A DNA stretch of 64,000 nt from Pseudomonas sp. JQ170C (GTDB lineage: Bacteria; Pseudomonadota; Gammaproteobacteria; Pseudomonadales; Pseudomonadaceae), in assembly GCF_035581345.1 (NCBI RefSeq), contig NZ_CP141608.1, positions 1,878,001 to 1,942,000 of the forward strand, given 5' to 3'. This document shows, piece after piece, positions 39,129 to 48,877 of the stretch. The notes beneath the pieces were generated by a model. The model was not told the DNA's origin, made no database searches, and saw only the letters and a program-made list of their open reading frames with translations. The first letter of the stretch is position 1. Each line of letters begins with the position of its first letter. The translations under genes were made by a program, and so were the position numbers.

Positions 39129-39992
39129 ATGAACCTGTTCCAGCTCCGCGCTTTCGATGCCGTCGCCCGTGAGGGCAGCTTTACCCGTGCGGCCAGCCGC
39201 TTGTTCATCAGTCAGCCGGCCGTTACCGGGCACATCAAGGCGCTGGAGGAGCACTACCAGATCACCCTGTTGCGGCGTACCGCGCGTCGGGTCGAGCTGA
39301 CCGAGGAGGGGATTCGCCTGGCAGCGATCACCCGCGCCATGTTCGGCCTGGCGGAAGAGGCACAAGCGATGCTCGAGGCCAACCGCCAGTTGCTCACCGG
39401 ACGCCTGGAGGTGGCCGCCGACGGCCCGCACCGGGTCATGCCGATGCTGGCCAAGCTGCGCGCGCGCTACCCGGGGGTCACCGTCAACCTGCGCCTGGGC
39501 AACGCCCAGGAAACCCTGGCCGCACTGATGTCCGAACATGCCGACGTGGCGGTAATGACCGAGGTGGAGCCACGCAAGGGCTTGCATTTGCAGAGCCTTG
39601 GCGACTCCCGGATCTGCGCCTTGCTACCGGTCGGCCATCCGTGGGCGAAGGAGCCTTGGGAGCTGCAGATCAGTGCGCTGAACCAGCAGATCATGGTGCT
39701 GCGCGAGCCCACCTCGATCACCCGGCGCACCTTCGACCAGGCCTGCAGCGAGGCCCAGGTGCAGCCGCGGGTATTGCTCGAACTGGACAGCCGGGAGGCG
39801 GTGACCGAGGCGGTGGCGGCAGAACTGGGTATCGGTATTGTCTCTTCGATTGAAGTCAGTCACGACCCGCGGGTGGTTGCCCGCCCCATGGCCGGGCCCG
39901 GCCTGGTCAATCAGCATATGCTCGGTTGCCTGGAGCGGCGCCGCGAACTGCGCCTGATCCAGGCGTTCCTGAGCCTGGCCGCGACGGTGTGA
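39129..39992 (+). CDS. LysR-type regulator, probably of phnWX
   Basis: The 287-residue protein has the N-terminal winged-helix (NLFQLRAFDAVAREGSFTRAASRLFISQPAVTGHIKALEEHYQITLLRR). A substrate-binding domain with TGRLEVAADGPHRVMPMLAKLRARYPGVTVNLRLGNAQETLAAL follows. The helix-turn-helix is A-A-S-R-L-F-I-S-Q-P-A-V-T-G-H. Divergent placement 112 bases from phnW is the usual layout of a LysR activator and its target, so control by 2-aminoethylphosphonate is inferred. Confidence 0.9.
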   Translation: MNLFQLRAFDAVAREGSFTRAASRLFISQPAVTGHIKALEEHYQITLLRRTARRVELTEEGIRLAAITRAMFGLAEEAQAMLEANRQLLTGRLEVAADGPHRVMPMLAKLRARYPGVTVNLRLGNAQETLAALMSEHADVAVMTEVEPRKGLHLQSLGDSRICALLPVGHPWAKEPWELQISALNQQIMVLREPTSITRRTFDQACSEAQVQPRVLLELDSREAVTEAVAAELGIGIVSSIEVSHDPRVVARPMAGPGLVNQHMLGCLERRRELRLIQAFLSLAATV

Positions 39993-40066
39993 GGCAGGGC
40001 TGGCATTTTCCGGGCGGGCCCCTAAGATGGCCCTCACATAAAGACAGGCAGGGTGAACGACGGCTG

Positions 40067-41107
40067 ATGGCGGAGAAAGACACCATCTCGATGCAACTGG
40101 TGCGTGAAGCGTTGTTGCAGACCTGCGCCCCCGGCGCCCCCAGCCAGGCCATGCTCAGCCGCGTCGGCATTGATCCGGCGCAGCTGCACGAGGCCAGCGC
40201 CCGCGTGCCGGCCAGCGCCTATGCCGAGCTTTGGCGCCTGCTGGCGCGGCGTTGCCACGATGAGTTCTTTTGCATGGACCCGCGCGGCCTGCGCACGGGC
40301 AGCCTGGCCTTTCTCTGCCGTTCCTCGATGACCCAGCCCACCCTGGGCACGGCCATTGAAACCGCCCTGGCGTTTCTGGGGCTGATGCTCGAACACCTGC
40401 AGCCGGTGCTGGTGCGTCAGCAGAGCCTGGCCGAAATCGTCATTGGCGAGCCCCAGGAAGCGCCGCGTCGCCCGTTTACCTATTTCACCTTCTGGATGAT
40501 CGTCCACGGCGTGGCCTGCTGGCTGGCCGGTCGCCGCATTCCGATCCTGGCCATTGAGCTGCGCTGCGATGAGCCGCCGTTCTGCGACGATTACCGGGTG
40601 ATGTTCTCGGAAAACCTGCAATTTGGCCGCCCACGCACGCGCATGATCTTTGCCGCCGACTGCCTGGACCTGCCGCTCAAGCGCACCCCTGAGGAGTTGC
40701 AGCGGTTTCTTGCCGAGGCACCGGGCAACATCCTGGTCAAGTACCGCGACCCTTCCAGCCTGGCGCGGCGGATCAAGGCAGCGCTGCGCCAAGTGCCGGC
40801 AGGCGAGTGGCCCGAGACCGAAGGCCAGGCCCAGCAGCTGTGCATCTCGGCCTCGACCCTGCGCCGGCGCCTGGCCGAAGAGGGGCAGACCTACCAAGGG
40901 CTCAAGGACAGTGTGCGCAAGGAGTTGGCCATCGCCTGGCTGGCCGAGGACCAGGTGAGCTTTGCCGAGATCGCTGATCGGCTGGGGTTTGCCGACAGCA
41001 GTTCGTTCTACAAGGCCTTTCGCAAATGGTACGGCTGCAATCCGGGCCATTACCGCACCTTGATCGGACAAGGCCAGTCCGAGCGCCAAACCAGTCATCC
41101 AGATTGA
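40067..41107 (+). CDS. AraC-family transcriptional regulator with N-terminal ligand domain
   Basis: The 346-residue protein has the arabinose-operon-type ligand domain in the first about 220 residues (SQAMLSRVGIDPAQLHEASARVPASAYAELWRLLARRC). The C-terminal AraC helix-turn-helix pair follows: LCISASTLRRRLAEEGQTYQGLKDSVRKELAIAWL and SFAEIADRLGFADSSSFYKAFRKWYGCNPGHYR. ATG 40067 is chosen because the longer frame to 39926 would overlap the LysR gene. It is 90 bases upstream of and co-oriented with the acyl-CoA operon, and is its probable regulator. Confidence 0.92.
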   Translation: MAEKDTISMQLVREALLQTCAPGAPSQAMLSRVGIDPAQLHEASARVPASAYAELWRLLARRCHDEFFCMDPRGLRTGSLAFLCRSSMTQPTLGTAIETALAFLGLMLEHLQPVLVRQQSLAEIVIGEPQEAPRRPFTYFTFWMIVHGVACWLAGRRIPILAIELRCDEPPFCDDYRVMFSENLQFGRPRTRMIFAADCLDLPLKRTPEELQRFLAEAPGNILVKYRDPSSLARRIKAALRQVPAGEWPETEGQAQQLCISASTLRRRLAEEGQTYQGLKDSVRKELAIAWLAEDQVSFAEIADRLGFADSSSFYKAFRKWYGCNPGHYRTLIGQGQSERQTSHPD

Positions 41108-41197
41108 CAGCTTTGGCCATTGTCCTGCCCCGGCGCTAGCGCGACTATCTCCAGATCATTCGTTTTATTCCAACAATAAGAAACGAGGAGTCTGGCG

Positions 41198-42850
41198 ATG
41201 CGTGATTACCGCGGCGCAGCGAAGGGTTTCAACTATCAGCAGACCGCTGCAGCAGTGCTGCAGGGCAGCCTGGAAGCACTCAATGCCTGTGTCGAGTGCT
41301 GCGACCGGCATGTCGGCGACCACCGCATAGCGCTCAACTGTGAAAACCGCGATGGCGACAGCGCGCAGTACAGTTTCGAGCAGTTGCAAGAAGCCGCCGC
41401 GCGCCTGGCCAATGTGCTCAAGGCGCAAGGTGTAGGCGCTGGCGATCGGGTAGCAGGCTTGATGCCGCGCACCGTCGAGTTGCTGGTTACCGTATTGGCC
41501 ACCTGGCGCCTGGGCGCCGTCTATCAACCCCTGTTTACCGCCTTCGGGCCCAAGGCCATCGAGCACCGCCTGGAGCAGTCCGGGGCGAAAGTGGTGGTGA
41601 CCGAGCCGCTCAACCGCAGCAAGCTCGATGACGTGCATGGCTGCCCGACCATCATCTGCGTCGGCGCCCAGGCCGGCTCCGGCGACCTGGATTTCCATAC
41701 CGAACTCAACGCCGCCAGCAATGACTGCGCGCCCGTGCTGCTGGGGTGCGATGCACCGTTCCTGCTGATGTTCACTTCCGGCACCACGGGCCCGGCCAAG
41801 CCGCTGGAAGTACCGCTGCGGGCAATCGTCGCCTTCCAGGGCTACATGCGCGATGCCATCGACCTGCGCCCTGAAGACAACTTCTGGAACCTGGCCGATC
41901 CGGGTTGGGCCTACGGTCTTTATTACGCGGTAACCGGCCCGCTGGCGCTTGGGCATTCCACGACCTTCTTCGATGGCCCGTTCAGCGTCGAAAGCACCTG
42001 CCGGGTCATCAACAAATACGCCATCAGCAACCTGGCGGGTTCGCCGACTGCCTACCGCTTGCTGATCGCTGCCGGCAACGCGTTCAGCGCGCCGATCAAG
42101 GGCCGCCTGCGTGTGGTCAGCAGCGCCGGCGAGCCGCTGAACCCGGAAGTGATCCGCTGGTTCGCCGACGAGCTGGACGTGACCATTCATGACCATTACG
42201 GCCAGACCGAACTGGGCATGGTGCTGTGCAACCACCACGGCCTGGAGCATCCGGTGCACCTGGGCTCGGCCGGCTTTGCCATTCCCGGGCACCGTATCGT
42301 CGTGCTCGATGAGCAGCACAATGAACTGCCCGCGGGGCAGCCGGGCATTCTGGCGGTCGACCGCGAACAGTCGCCGCTATGCTGGTTCGGGGGGTATCAC
42401 GGCCTACCGACCAAGTCTTTCGTCGGCAAGTACTACCTGAGCGGCGACACCGTCGAGCTCAACACCGATGGCAGCATCAGCTTTGTCGGTCGCAGTGACG
42501 ATGTGATCACTACTTCCGGGTACCGGGTGGGCCCTTTCGATGTCGAGAGCGCGCTGATCGAGCACCCGACCGTGATCGAGGCGGCGGTGGTCGGCAAGCC
42601 GGACCCAGAGCGCACCGAGCTGATCAAGGCGTTCGTGGTGTTGGCCGCAGGCCAGCAGCCCAGCGACGAGCTGGCCGAAGCACTGAAACAGCACGTACGC
42701 CAGCGCCTCTACGCCCATGCCTACCCACGGGAAATCGAATTCGTCAGCGAGCTGCCCAAAACCCCGAGCGGCAAGCTGCAGCGCTTCATCCTGCGCAACC
42801 AGGAAATCGCCAAACAACAAGCCGCGCTGGCCCAGACCGCCAGCGCCTGA
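41198..42850 (+). CDS. fadDx: Acyl-CoA synthetase (AMP-forming)
   Basis: The 550-residue ligase activates a carboxylic acid to its CoA thioester. Motifs of the ANL superfamily: P-loop LMFTSGTTGPAKPLEVP, DHYGQTELGMVLCNHHG, YYLSGDTVELNTDGSISFVGRSDDVITTSGYRVGPFDVESAL and the C-terminal catalytic lysine in LPKTPSGKLQRFIL. The start ATG 41198 has AACGAGGAG upstream. It begins a five-gene operon. The symbol is from memory of the equivalent P. putida KT2440 cluster; chain length of the substrate is not shown by sequence, but short to medium is likely. Confidence 0.87.
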   Translation: MRDYRGAAKGFNYQQTAAAVLQGSLEALNACVECCDRHVGDHRIALNCENRDGDSAQYSFEQLQEAAARLANVLKAQGVGAGDRVAGLMPRTVELLVTVLATWRLGAVYQPLFTAFGPKAIEHRLEQSGAKVVVTEPLNRSKLDDVHGCPTIICVGAQAGSGDLDFHTELNAASNDCAPVLLGCDAPFLLMFTSGTTGPAKPLEVPLRAIVAFQGYMRDAIDLRPEDNFWNLADPGWAYGLYYAVTGPLALGHSTTFFDGPFSVESTCRVINKYAISNLAGSPTAYRLLIAAGNAFSAPIKGRLRVVSSAGEPLNPEVIRWFADELDVTIHDHYGQTELGMVLCNHHGLEHPVHLGSAGFAIPGHRIVVLDEQHNELPAGQPGILAVDREQSPLCWFGGYHGLPTKSFVGKYYLSGDTVELNTDGSISFVGRSDDVITTSGYRVGPFDVESALIEHPTVIEAAVVGKPDPERTELIKAFVVLAAGQQPSDELAEALKQHVRQRLYAHAYPREIEFVSELPKTPSGKLQRFILRNQEIAKQQAALAQTASA

Positions 42851-42862
42851 GGAACGAACATC

Positions 42863-43630
42863 ATGCAGATCGCCAACAAGAACTTTATCGTCAGCGGCGC
42901 GGCCTCGGGCCTGGGCGCCGCTACCGCGCAGATGCTCATCGAGGCCGGCGCCCAGGTGATGCTGGTCGACCTCAATGCCGAGGCCGTTGCGGCCAAGGCT
43001 CAGGAGCTGGGGCCAAACGCCCGTTTCGCCGTTGCCGATATCAGCCAGGAGGCCGCCGCCAAGGCTGCAGTTGACGCCGCAGTGACGGCTTTTGGCACGG
43101 TGCACGGCCTGGTCAACTGCGCTGGCATCGTCGGTGCCGAGAAGGTGCTGGGCAAGAACGGCCCGCATGGCCTGGACAGCTTCTGCCGGGTTATCAACGT
43201 CAATCTGATCGGCAGCTTCAACCTGCTTCGCCTGGCCGCCGCGGCCATGGCAGAGGGCGAGGCCAGCAGCGAAGGCGAGCGCGGGGTGATCATCAACACC
43301 GCCTCGATCGCCGCCTACGACGGCCAGATCGGCCAGGCTGCCTACGCCGCCTCCAAAGGCGCCATTGCCAGCCTGACCCTGCCCGCAGCACGTGAGCTGG
43401 CACGCTTCGGCATCCGCGTCATGACCATCGCCCCGGGGATTTTCGAGACCCCGATGATGGCCGGCATGACCCAGGAGGTGCGCGATTCGCTGGCCGCTGG
43501 CGTACCGTTCCCGCCACGCCTGGGCCGCCCGCAGGAATACGCGGCGCTGGCTCGCCATATCATCGAAAACAGCATGCTCAATGGTGAGGTGATCCGTCTC
43601 GACGGTGCCTTGCGCATGGCCGCCAAATAA
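42863..43630 (+). CDS. fadB2x: 3-Hydroxyacyl-CoA dehydrogenase type 2 (SDR family)
   Basis: The 255-residue short-chain dehydrogenase has the NAD-binding motif [16 protein letters not shown], an NAD-preferring acidic residue in [16 protein letters not shown], catalytic Ser in INTASIAAY, and the YxxxK pair in [14 protein letters not shown]. The length and the loop after the active site fit type-2 hydroxyacyl-CoA dehydrogenases. It starts 12 bases after the synthetase gene. It would oxidise the 3-hydroxyacyl-CoA made by the enoyl-CoA hydratase at the end of the operon. Confidence 0.87.
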   Translation: MQIANKNFIVSGAASGLGAATAQMLIEAGAQVMLVDLNAEAVAAKAQELGPNARFAVADISQEAAAKAAVDAAVTAFGTVHGLVNCAGIVGAEKVLGKNGPHGLDSFCRVINVNLIGSFNLLRLAAAAMAEGEASSEGERGVIINTASIAAYDGQIGQAAYAASKGAIASLTLPAARELARFGIRVMTIAPGIFETPMMAGMTQEVRDSLAAGVPFPPRLGRPQEYAALARHIIENSMLNGEVIRLDGALRMAAK

Positions 43631-43649
43631 CTGCAGGAGGACTGAAATC

Positions 43650-44843
43650 ATGACCCTTGCCAATGATCCGATCGTAATCGTCAGCGCCGTGCGCACCCCC
43701 ATGGGTGGGCTGCAGGGCGACCTGAAAAGCCTCACCGCACCGCAACTGGGCGCCGCTGCCATTCGCGCGGCTGTCGAGCGTGCCGGCGTCAGTGCCGACA
43801 GCGTCGAGCAAGTACTGTTTGGCTGCGTACTGCCTGCCGGCCTTGGCCAGGCACCTGCACGCCAGGCTGCCCTGGGCGCCGGCCTGAACAAGAGCACCAC
43901 CTGCACCACCTTGAACAAGATGTGCGGCTCGGGCATGCAGGCGGCCATCATGGCCCATGACCTGCTGCTGGCCGGCAGCGCCGATGTGGTCGTGGCCGGT
44001 GGTATGGAAAGCATGTCCAACGCACCGTACCTCCTGGACAAGGCCCGCAGTGGTTACCGCATGGGCCACGGCAAGATCATCGACCACATGTTCTTCGACG
44101 GCCTGGAAGATGCCTACGACAAGGGCCGCCTGATGGGCACCTTTGCCGAGGACTGCGCCGAGCAGGACGGCTTTACCCGTCAGCAGCAGGATGATTTCGC
44201 CATCGCTTCGCTGACCCGTGCGCAGCAGGCGATCAAGGACGGCAGCTTTGCCAGCGAGATCGTCCCGGTCGAAGTGACCGTGGGCAAGGAACAGCGCCTG
44301 ATCAGCGATGACGAGCAGCCGCCCAAGGCCCGCCTGGACAAGATCCCCCAACTCAAACCAGCGTTCCGTGATGGCGGTACGGTCACGGCGGCCAACGCCA
44401 GCTCGATCTCCGACGGTGCCGCGGCACTGGTGCTGATGCGTCGCTCGCAGGCCGAAAAGCAGGGCCTCAAGCCATTGGCCGTGATCCACGGCCACGCCGC
44501 CTTCGCAGACACCCCGGCGCTGTTCCCCACTGCACCGATCGGCGCCATCGACAAGCTGATCAAGCGCACCGGCTGGAACCTGGCCGAGGTCGATCTGTTC
44601 GAGATCAACGAAGCCTTTGCCGTGGTCACCCTGGCGGCGATGAAGCACCTGGACCTGCCCCACGACAAGGTCAACGTGCACGGCGGCGCATGCGCCCTGG
44701 GCCATCCGATCGGCGCCTCGGGCGCGCGAATTCTCGTCACCCTGCTGGCCGCCTTGCGCCAGAAAGGCCTGCGCCGCGGCGTGGCCGCCATCTGCATCGG
44801 CGGCGGTGAAGCCACGGCCATGGCCGTCGAGTGTCTGTACTGA
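43650..44843 (+). CDS. fadAx: Acetyl-CoA acyltransferase (thiolase)
   Basis: The 397-residue thiolase has the acylated Cys in [25 protein letters not shown] (Cys near residue 90), the His in [21 protein letters not shown] and the second Cys in [40 protein letters not shown] is the usual N-terminus. I use ATG 43650, preceded by GGAGGACTG; the frame can be extended upstream into the SDR gene. It cleaves 3-ketoacyl-CoA to acetyl-CoA and a shorter acyl-CoA. Confidence 0.93.
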   Translation: MTLANDPIVIVSAVRTPMGGLQGDLKSLTAPQLGAAAIRAAVERAGVSADSVEQVLFGCVLPAGLGQAPARQAALGAGLNKSTTCTTLNKMCGSGMQAAIMAHDLLLAGSADVVVAGGMESMSNAPYLLDKARSGYRMGHGKIIDHMFFDGLEDAYDKGRLMGTFAEDCAEQDGFTRQQQDDFAIASLTRAQQAIKDGSFASEIVPVEVTVGKEQRLISDDEQPPKARLDKIPQLKPAFRDGGTVTAANASSISDGAAALVLMRRSQAEKQGLKPLAVIHGHAAFADTPALFPTAPIGAIDKLIKRTGWNLAEVDLFEINEAFAVVTLAAMKHLDLPHDKVNVHGGACALGHPIGASGARILVTLLAALRQKGLRRGVAAICIGGGEATAMAVECLY

Positions 44844-44851
44844 GGTGCACC

Positions 44852-45979
44852 ATGCTAGTTAACGACGAACAACAGCAAATCAGCGACGCCGTCCGCCAGT
44901 TCGCCCAGGAGCGCCTGCGCCCCTTCGCCGAGCAGTGGGACCGCGAACACCGCTTCCCCAAGGAAGCGATCGGGGAGATGGCCGAACTGGGCCTGTTCGG
45001 CATGCTGGTGCCGGAGCAGTGGGGCGGCAGTGACACCGGCTATGTGGCCTATGCCATGGCCCTGGAGGAAATCGCCGCTGGCGATGGCGCCTGCTCGACC
45101 ATCATGAGCGTGCACAACTCGGTGGGTTGCGTGCCGATCCTCAAGTTTGGCAGCGACGCGCAAAAGCAGCAGTTCCTGGTGCCGCTGGCCAGCGGCCAGA
45201 TGCTCGGGGCCTTCGCGCTGACCGAACCCCAGGCCGGCTCCGATGCCAGCAGCCTGAAGACGCGTGCCCGCCGCGATGGCGATCACTATGTGCTCAATGG
45301 CTGCAAGCAGTTCATCACCTCCGGGCAGAACGCCGGGGTGGTGATCGTGTTTGCCGTCACTGACCCGGCCGCCGGCAAGCGCGGGATCAGTGCCTTCATC
45401 GTGCCGACCGACTCGCCGGGCTACCAGGTGGCGCGGGTTGAAGACAAGCTCGGCCAGCACGCCTCCGACACCTGCCAGATCGTTTTTGACGATGTGCGTG
45501 TTCCGGTGGCTAACCGCCTGGGCGAGGAGGGCGAAGGCTACAAGATCGCCTTGGCCAACCTCGAAGGTGGGCGTATCGGCATCGCTTCGCAGTCGGTGGG
45601 CATGGCCCGTGCCGCCTTTGAAGTGGCCCGCGACTATGCCCGCGAGCGCCAGAGCTTCGGCAAACCGCTGATCGAACACCAGGCCGTGGCCTTCCGCCTG
45701 GCTGACATGGCCACCCGCGTTGCCGTGGCCCGGCAGATGGTCCAGCACGCCGCCGCACTTCGCGATGCCGGGCGTCCGGCGCTGGTCGAAGCGTCGATGG
45801 CCAAGCTTTTTGCCTCGGAAATGGCCGAAAAGGTCTGTTCGGATGCCTTGCAGACCCTGGGCGGTTATGGCTATCTGAGCGACTTCCCGCTGGAGCGCAT
45901 CTACCGCGATGTGCGGGTCTGCCAGATCTACGAAGGCACCAGCGATATTCAGCGCATGGTCATTGCGCGCAATCTTTGA
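44852..45979 (+). CDS. Acyl-CoA dehydrogenase
   Basis: The 375-residue flavoprotein carries out the first oxidation of the acyl-CoA cycle. Seen are [20 protein letters not shown] and [21 protein letters not shown] in the FAD-binding middle domain. The helical C-terminal domain has [37 protein letters not shown], with the catalytic Glu in YEGTSD. ATG 44852 is chosen; an in-frame GTG at 44831 lies inside the thiolase gene. It is in the short/branched-chain type size class. Eight bases separate it from the thiolase stop. Confidence 0.93.
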   Translation: MLVNDEQQQISDAVRQFAQERLRPFAEQWDREHRFPKEAIGEMAELGLFGMLVPEQWGGSDTGYVAYAMALEEIAAGDGACSTIMSVHNSVGCVPILKFGSDAQKQQFLVPLASGQMLGAFALTEPQAGSDASSLKTRARRDGDHYVLNGCKQFITSGQNAGVVIVFAVTDPAAGKRGISAFIVPTDSPGYQVARVEDKLGQHASDTCQIVFDDVRVPVANRLGEEGEGYKIALANLEGGRIGIASQSVGMARAAFEVARDYARERQSFGKPLIEHQAVAFRLADMATRVAVARQMVQHAAALRDAGRPALVEASMAKLFASEMAEKVCSDALQTLGGYGYLSDFPLERIYRDVRVCQIYEGTSDIQRMVIARNL

Positions 45980-45992
45980 CGGAGCAGCATGC

Positions 45993-46766
45993 ATGAGTTT
46001 TGAAACCATTCTGTTGGACATCCACGGCAAGGTCGGCCTGATCACCCTCAACCGCCCGCAGGCGCTCAACGCGCTCAATGCGCAGATCGTTGGCGAGATC
46101 AACCAGGCGCTGGACCAGCTCGAAGCCGACCCGAACATCGGTTGCGTGGTGCTGACAGGTTCGGCCAAGGCGTTTGCCGCGGGCGCCGACATCAAGGAAA
46201 TGGCCGACCTGCGTTACCCGCAGATCTACGTCGATGACCTGTTCAGCGACGCCGACCGCATCGCCAACCGTCGCAAGCCGATCATCGCTGCGGTGTCCGG
46301 CTTTGCCCTGGGTGGCGGCTGCGAGCTGGCCATGATGTGCGACTTCATCCTGGCCGGTGACAACGCCAAGTTCGGCCAGCCCGAGATCAACCTCGGCGTG
46401 CTGCCGGGCATGGGCGGCACCCAGCGCTTGACCCGTGCAGTGGGCAAGGCCAAGGCCATGGAGCTGTGCCTGAGCGGTCGCCTGATGGGCGCCGAAGAGG
46501 CTGAGCGCGCAGGCCTGGTGGCACGCGTGGTACCGCAGGCCGAGCTGTTGGAAGAGGCCCTGAAGGTGGCCGCGACCATCGCCAGCAAGTCGATCCCGAT
46601 AACCATGATGGTCAAGGAAAGCGTCAACCGTGCCTTTGAGGTCAACCTCGCCGAAGGCGTGCGTTTCGAGCGCCGGGTGTTCCACGCGGCCTTCGCCACC
46701 GAAGACCAGAAAGAGGGCATGGCTGCGTTCATCGCCAAACGCGAAGCGCAGTTCAAGGACCGCTGA
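45993..46766 (+). CDS. fadB1x: Enoyl-CoA hydratase
   Basis: The 257-residue crotonase-fold protein has the oxyanion-hole loop [15 protein letters not shown] and the second active-site region [47 protein letters not shown]. The two catalytic glutamates of hydratases are present (E in GCELAM, E in GQPEI). It starts at ATG 45993, 13 bases after the dehydrogenase stop. It completes synthetase, dehydrogenase, hydratase, hydroxyacyl-CoA dehydrogenase and thiolase in one operon. Symbol from memory of the KT2440 cluster. Confidence 0.92.
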   Translation: MSFETILLDIHGKVGLITLNRPQALNALNAQIVGEINQALDQLEADPNIGCVVLTGSAKAFAAGADIKEMADLRYPQIYVDDLFSDADRIANRRKPIIAAVSGFALGGGCELAMMCDFILAGDNAKFGQPEINLGVLPGMGGTQRLTRAVGKAKAMELCLSGRLMGAEEAERAGLVARVVPQAELLEEALKVAATIASKSIPITMMVKESVNRAFEVNLAEGVRFERRVFHAAFATEDQKEGMAAFIAKREAQFKDR

Positions 46767-47046
46767 ACCCGGCAGCCTGTACCACCTGGGTGAGGGTGGG
46801 GCAGCGTCGAGATGCAGCTTCGTTTTAACAGCAGGAAGCTTGCTCATGACGCTGAACCCATCCCCCCTCGGGCAGATGGCCCTGAGTGCCAAACGCTGTT
46901 GTTCTGCCTGGCTACCCCCGCCTGTGCCTTACTACCAAATGAGTAGCCGTTCCCTGCCAAGGGCCGATTCGTCCCGCCCGCCTCGCTGAATAAGATCGAG
47001 TCACTGCCTGTCGTTGCGACAGGTCTCGATCAGCAGAGGCCCCATC

Positions 47047-48567
47047 ATGATCTATGCAGCCCCCGGCACGCCGGATGCAATTGCGAATTTCAAAGCACGC
47101 TATGGCAATTACATCGGCGGTGAATTTGTCGCGCCGCTCAGTGGCCAGTACTTCACCAACAGTTCCCCGGTCAACGGTCAGCCGATCGCAGAGTTCCCGC
47201 GCTCGAACGCCGACGATATCGAGCGGGCGCTGGATGCTGCCCATGCCGCCGCCGATGCCTGGGGGCGTACGTCGGTTCAAGAGCGCTCGCGCGTCTTGCT
47301 GAAGATTGCCGACCGTATCGAAGCGCACCTTGAGGTGCTGGCTATCAGCGAAACCTGGGACAACGGCAAAGCCATCCGCGAGACGCTCAATGCCGATGTG
47401 CCGCTGGCTGCCGATCACTTTCGCTACTTTGCCGGCTGCATCCGCGCCCAGGAGGGCAGCGCCGCCGAAATCAACGACATGACCGCGGCCTATCATTTCC
47501 ACGAACCGCTCGGTGTGGTCGGGCAGATCATTCCGTGGAACTTCCCGCTGCTGATGGCCGCCTGGAAACTGGCCCCGGCCCTGGCAGCGGGTAACTGCGT
47601 GGTGCTCAAGCCGGCAGAGCAGACCCCGCTGTCGATCACGGTGTTCGCGGAACTGGTCGGTGACCTGCTGCCGCCGGGTGTGCTGAATATCGTCCAGGGC
47701 TTCGGGCGTGAAGCCGGCGAAGCCCTGGCGACCAGCAAGCGCATCGCCAAAATCGCCTTCACAGGTTCCACCCCGGTGGGCTCGCATATTCTCAAGTGCG
47801 CGGCCGAAAACATCATTCCTTCAACGGTGGAGCTGGGGGGGAAATCGCCGAACATTTTCTTTGAAGACATCATGCAGGCCGAACCTGCGTTCATCGAGAA
47901 AGCCGCCGAAGGCCTGGTGCTGGCCTTTTTCAACCAGGGAGAAGTCTGTACCTGCCCGTCACGGGCCCTGGTGCAAGAGTCGATCTATGAGCCGTTCATG
48001 GAACAGGTGCTGAAAAAGATCGGCCAGATCAAGCGCGGCAATCCGCTAGACACCGAAACCATGGTGGGTGCCCAGGCCTCGGAGCAGCAGTACTACAAGA
48101 TTCTTTCCTACCTGCAAATCGCCCAGGAAGAAGGTGCACAAGTGCTGGCCGGCGGCGACTGCGAGCGATTGAGCGGCGACCTGTCCACGGGCTATTACAT
48201 CCAGCCGACCCTGCTCAAGGGGCACAACCAGATGCGCGTGTTCCAGGAGGAGATCTTCGGGCCGGTGGTGGGCGTGACCACCTTCAAGGACGAAGCCGAG
48301 GCGCTGGCCATTGCCAACGATACTGAGTTCGGGCTGGGCGCCGGGGTATGGACCCGCGATATCAATCGCGCCTACCGCATGGGCCGTGGCATCAAGGCGG
48401 GCCGTGTGTGGACCAACTGCTATCACCTGTACCCGGCGCACGCCGCGTTCGGGGGCTACAAGAAATCCGGGGTCGGTCGCGAGACCCACAAAATGATGCT
48501 CGACCACTATCAGCAGACCAAGAACCTGCTGGTCAGCTACGACATCAATCCGCTGGGGTTCTTCTGA
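47047..48567 (+). CDS. exaC: NAD-dependent aldehyde dehydrogenase (ExaC-like)
   Basis: The 506-residue enzyme oxidises acetaldehyde or similar aldehydes. Motifs: [32 protein letters not shown] (cofactor site), [12 protein letters not shown], catalytic Glu in [15 protein letters not shown] and catalytic Cys in [17 protein letters not shown]. The sequence starts [28 protein letters not shown], as in ExaC-type enzymes. ATG 47047 is chosen over an upstream in-frame start at 47014. In P. aeruginosa exaC precedes pqqA, as here. Confidence 0.9.
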   Translation: MIYAAPGTPDAIANFKARYGNYIGGEFVAPLSGQYFTNSSPVNGQPIAEFPRSNADDIERALDAAHAAADAWGRTSVQERSRVLLKIADRIEAHLEVLAISETWDNGKAIRETLNADVPLAADHFRYFAGCIRAQEGSAAEINDMTAAYHFHEPLGVVGQIIPWNFPLLMAAWKLAPALAAGNCVVLKPAEQTPLSITVFAELVGDLLPPGVLNIVQGFGREAGEALATSKRIAKIAFTGSTPVGSHILKCAAENIIPSTVELGGKSPNIFFEDIMQAEPAFIEKAAEGLVLAFFNQGEVCTCPSRALVQESIYEPFMEQVLKKIGQIKRGNPLDTETMVGAQASEQQYYKILSYLQIAQEEGAQVLAGGDCERLSGDLSTGYYIQPTLLKGHNQMRVFQEEIFGPVVGVTTFKDEAEALAIANDTEFGLGAGVWTRDINRAYRMGRGIKAGRVWTNCYHLYPAHAAFGGYKKSGVGRETHKMMLDHYQQTKNLLVSYDINPLGFF

Positions 48568-48677
48568 AGGCCCGGGTAGCTGTACCAAATCGCTTCCAAA
48601 GTAGCATTCGACCCGCACCGGCAACGGTGTATTAATAGAAGCACCGCAATCCTGTGGTGCCAGAAGAGGATGGACCT

Positions 48678-48749
48678 ATGTGGAAAAAGCCTGCGTTCAC
48701 TGATTTGCGTATCGGTTTTGAAGTGACGATGTACTTCGCCAATCGTTGA
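48678..48749 (+). CDS. pqqA: Coenzyme PQQ precursor peptide PqqA
   Basis: A 23-residue peptide, [20 protein letters not shown] followed by ANR, begins at ATG 48678 with AGAGGATGG upstream. Glu15 and Tyr19 in E-V-T-M-Y are the pair that PqqE cross-links to make pyrroloquinoline quinone. The sequence is a textbook PqqA. No pqqB, C, D or E follows: the next gene is an Fe-alcohol dehydrogenase. So the peptide must be processed by enzymes encoded elsewhere, or the gene is a leftover or a second copy. A hairpin follows the stop. Confidence 0.93.
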   Translation: MWKKPAFTDLRIGFEVTMYFANR

Positions 48750-48758
48750 TCCCTCTGG

Positions 48759-48785
48759 CGCCGGTTGCTGCTTGCAGTAGCCGGC
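48759..48785 (+). terminator. Hairpin after pqqA
   Basis: An imperfect stem (gccggttgctgc/gcagtagccggc) ten bases after the pqqA stop, without a T-run. Such hairpins after pqqA can stabilise the short message or reduce downstream transcription. Confidence 0.5.
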
Positions 48786-48877
48786 GTTGTCGTTCCAGGC
48801 CCTTTCGGGCCTGATTGCATTCATACCCGGATACAGTAGGCTGGCGCTTACGACTACTACAACAATACAGGCGTCGC

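Noticed and set aside
41110..41130. Possible sigma-54 promoter before fadDx
   Set aside because: GG and GC are spaced by 10 but the flanking bases fit the -24/-12 consensus poorly.
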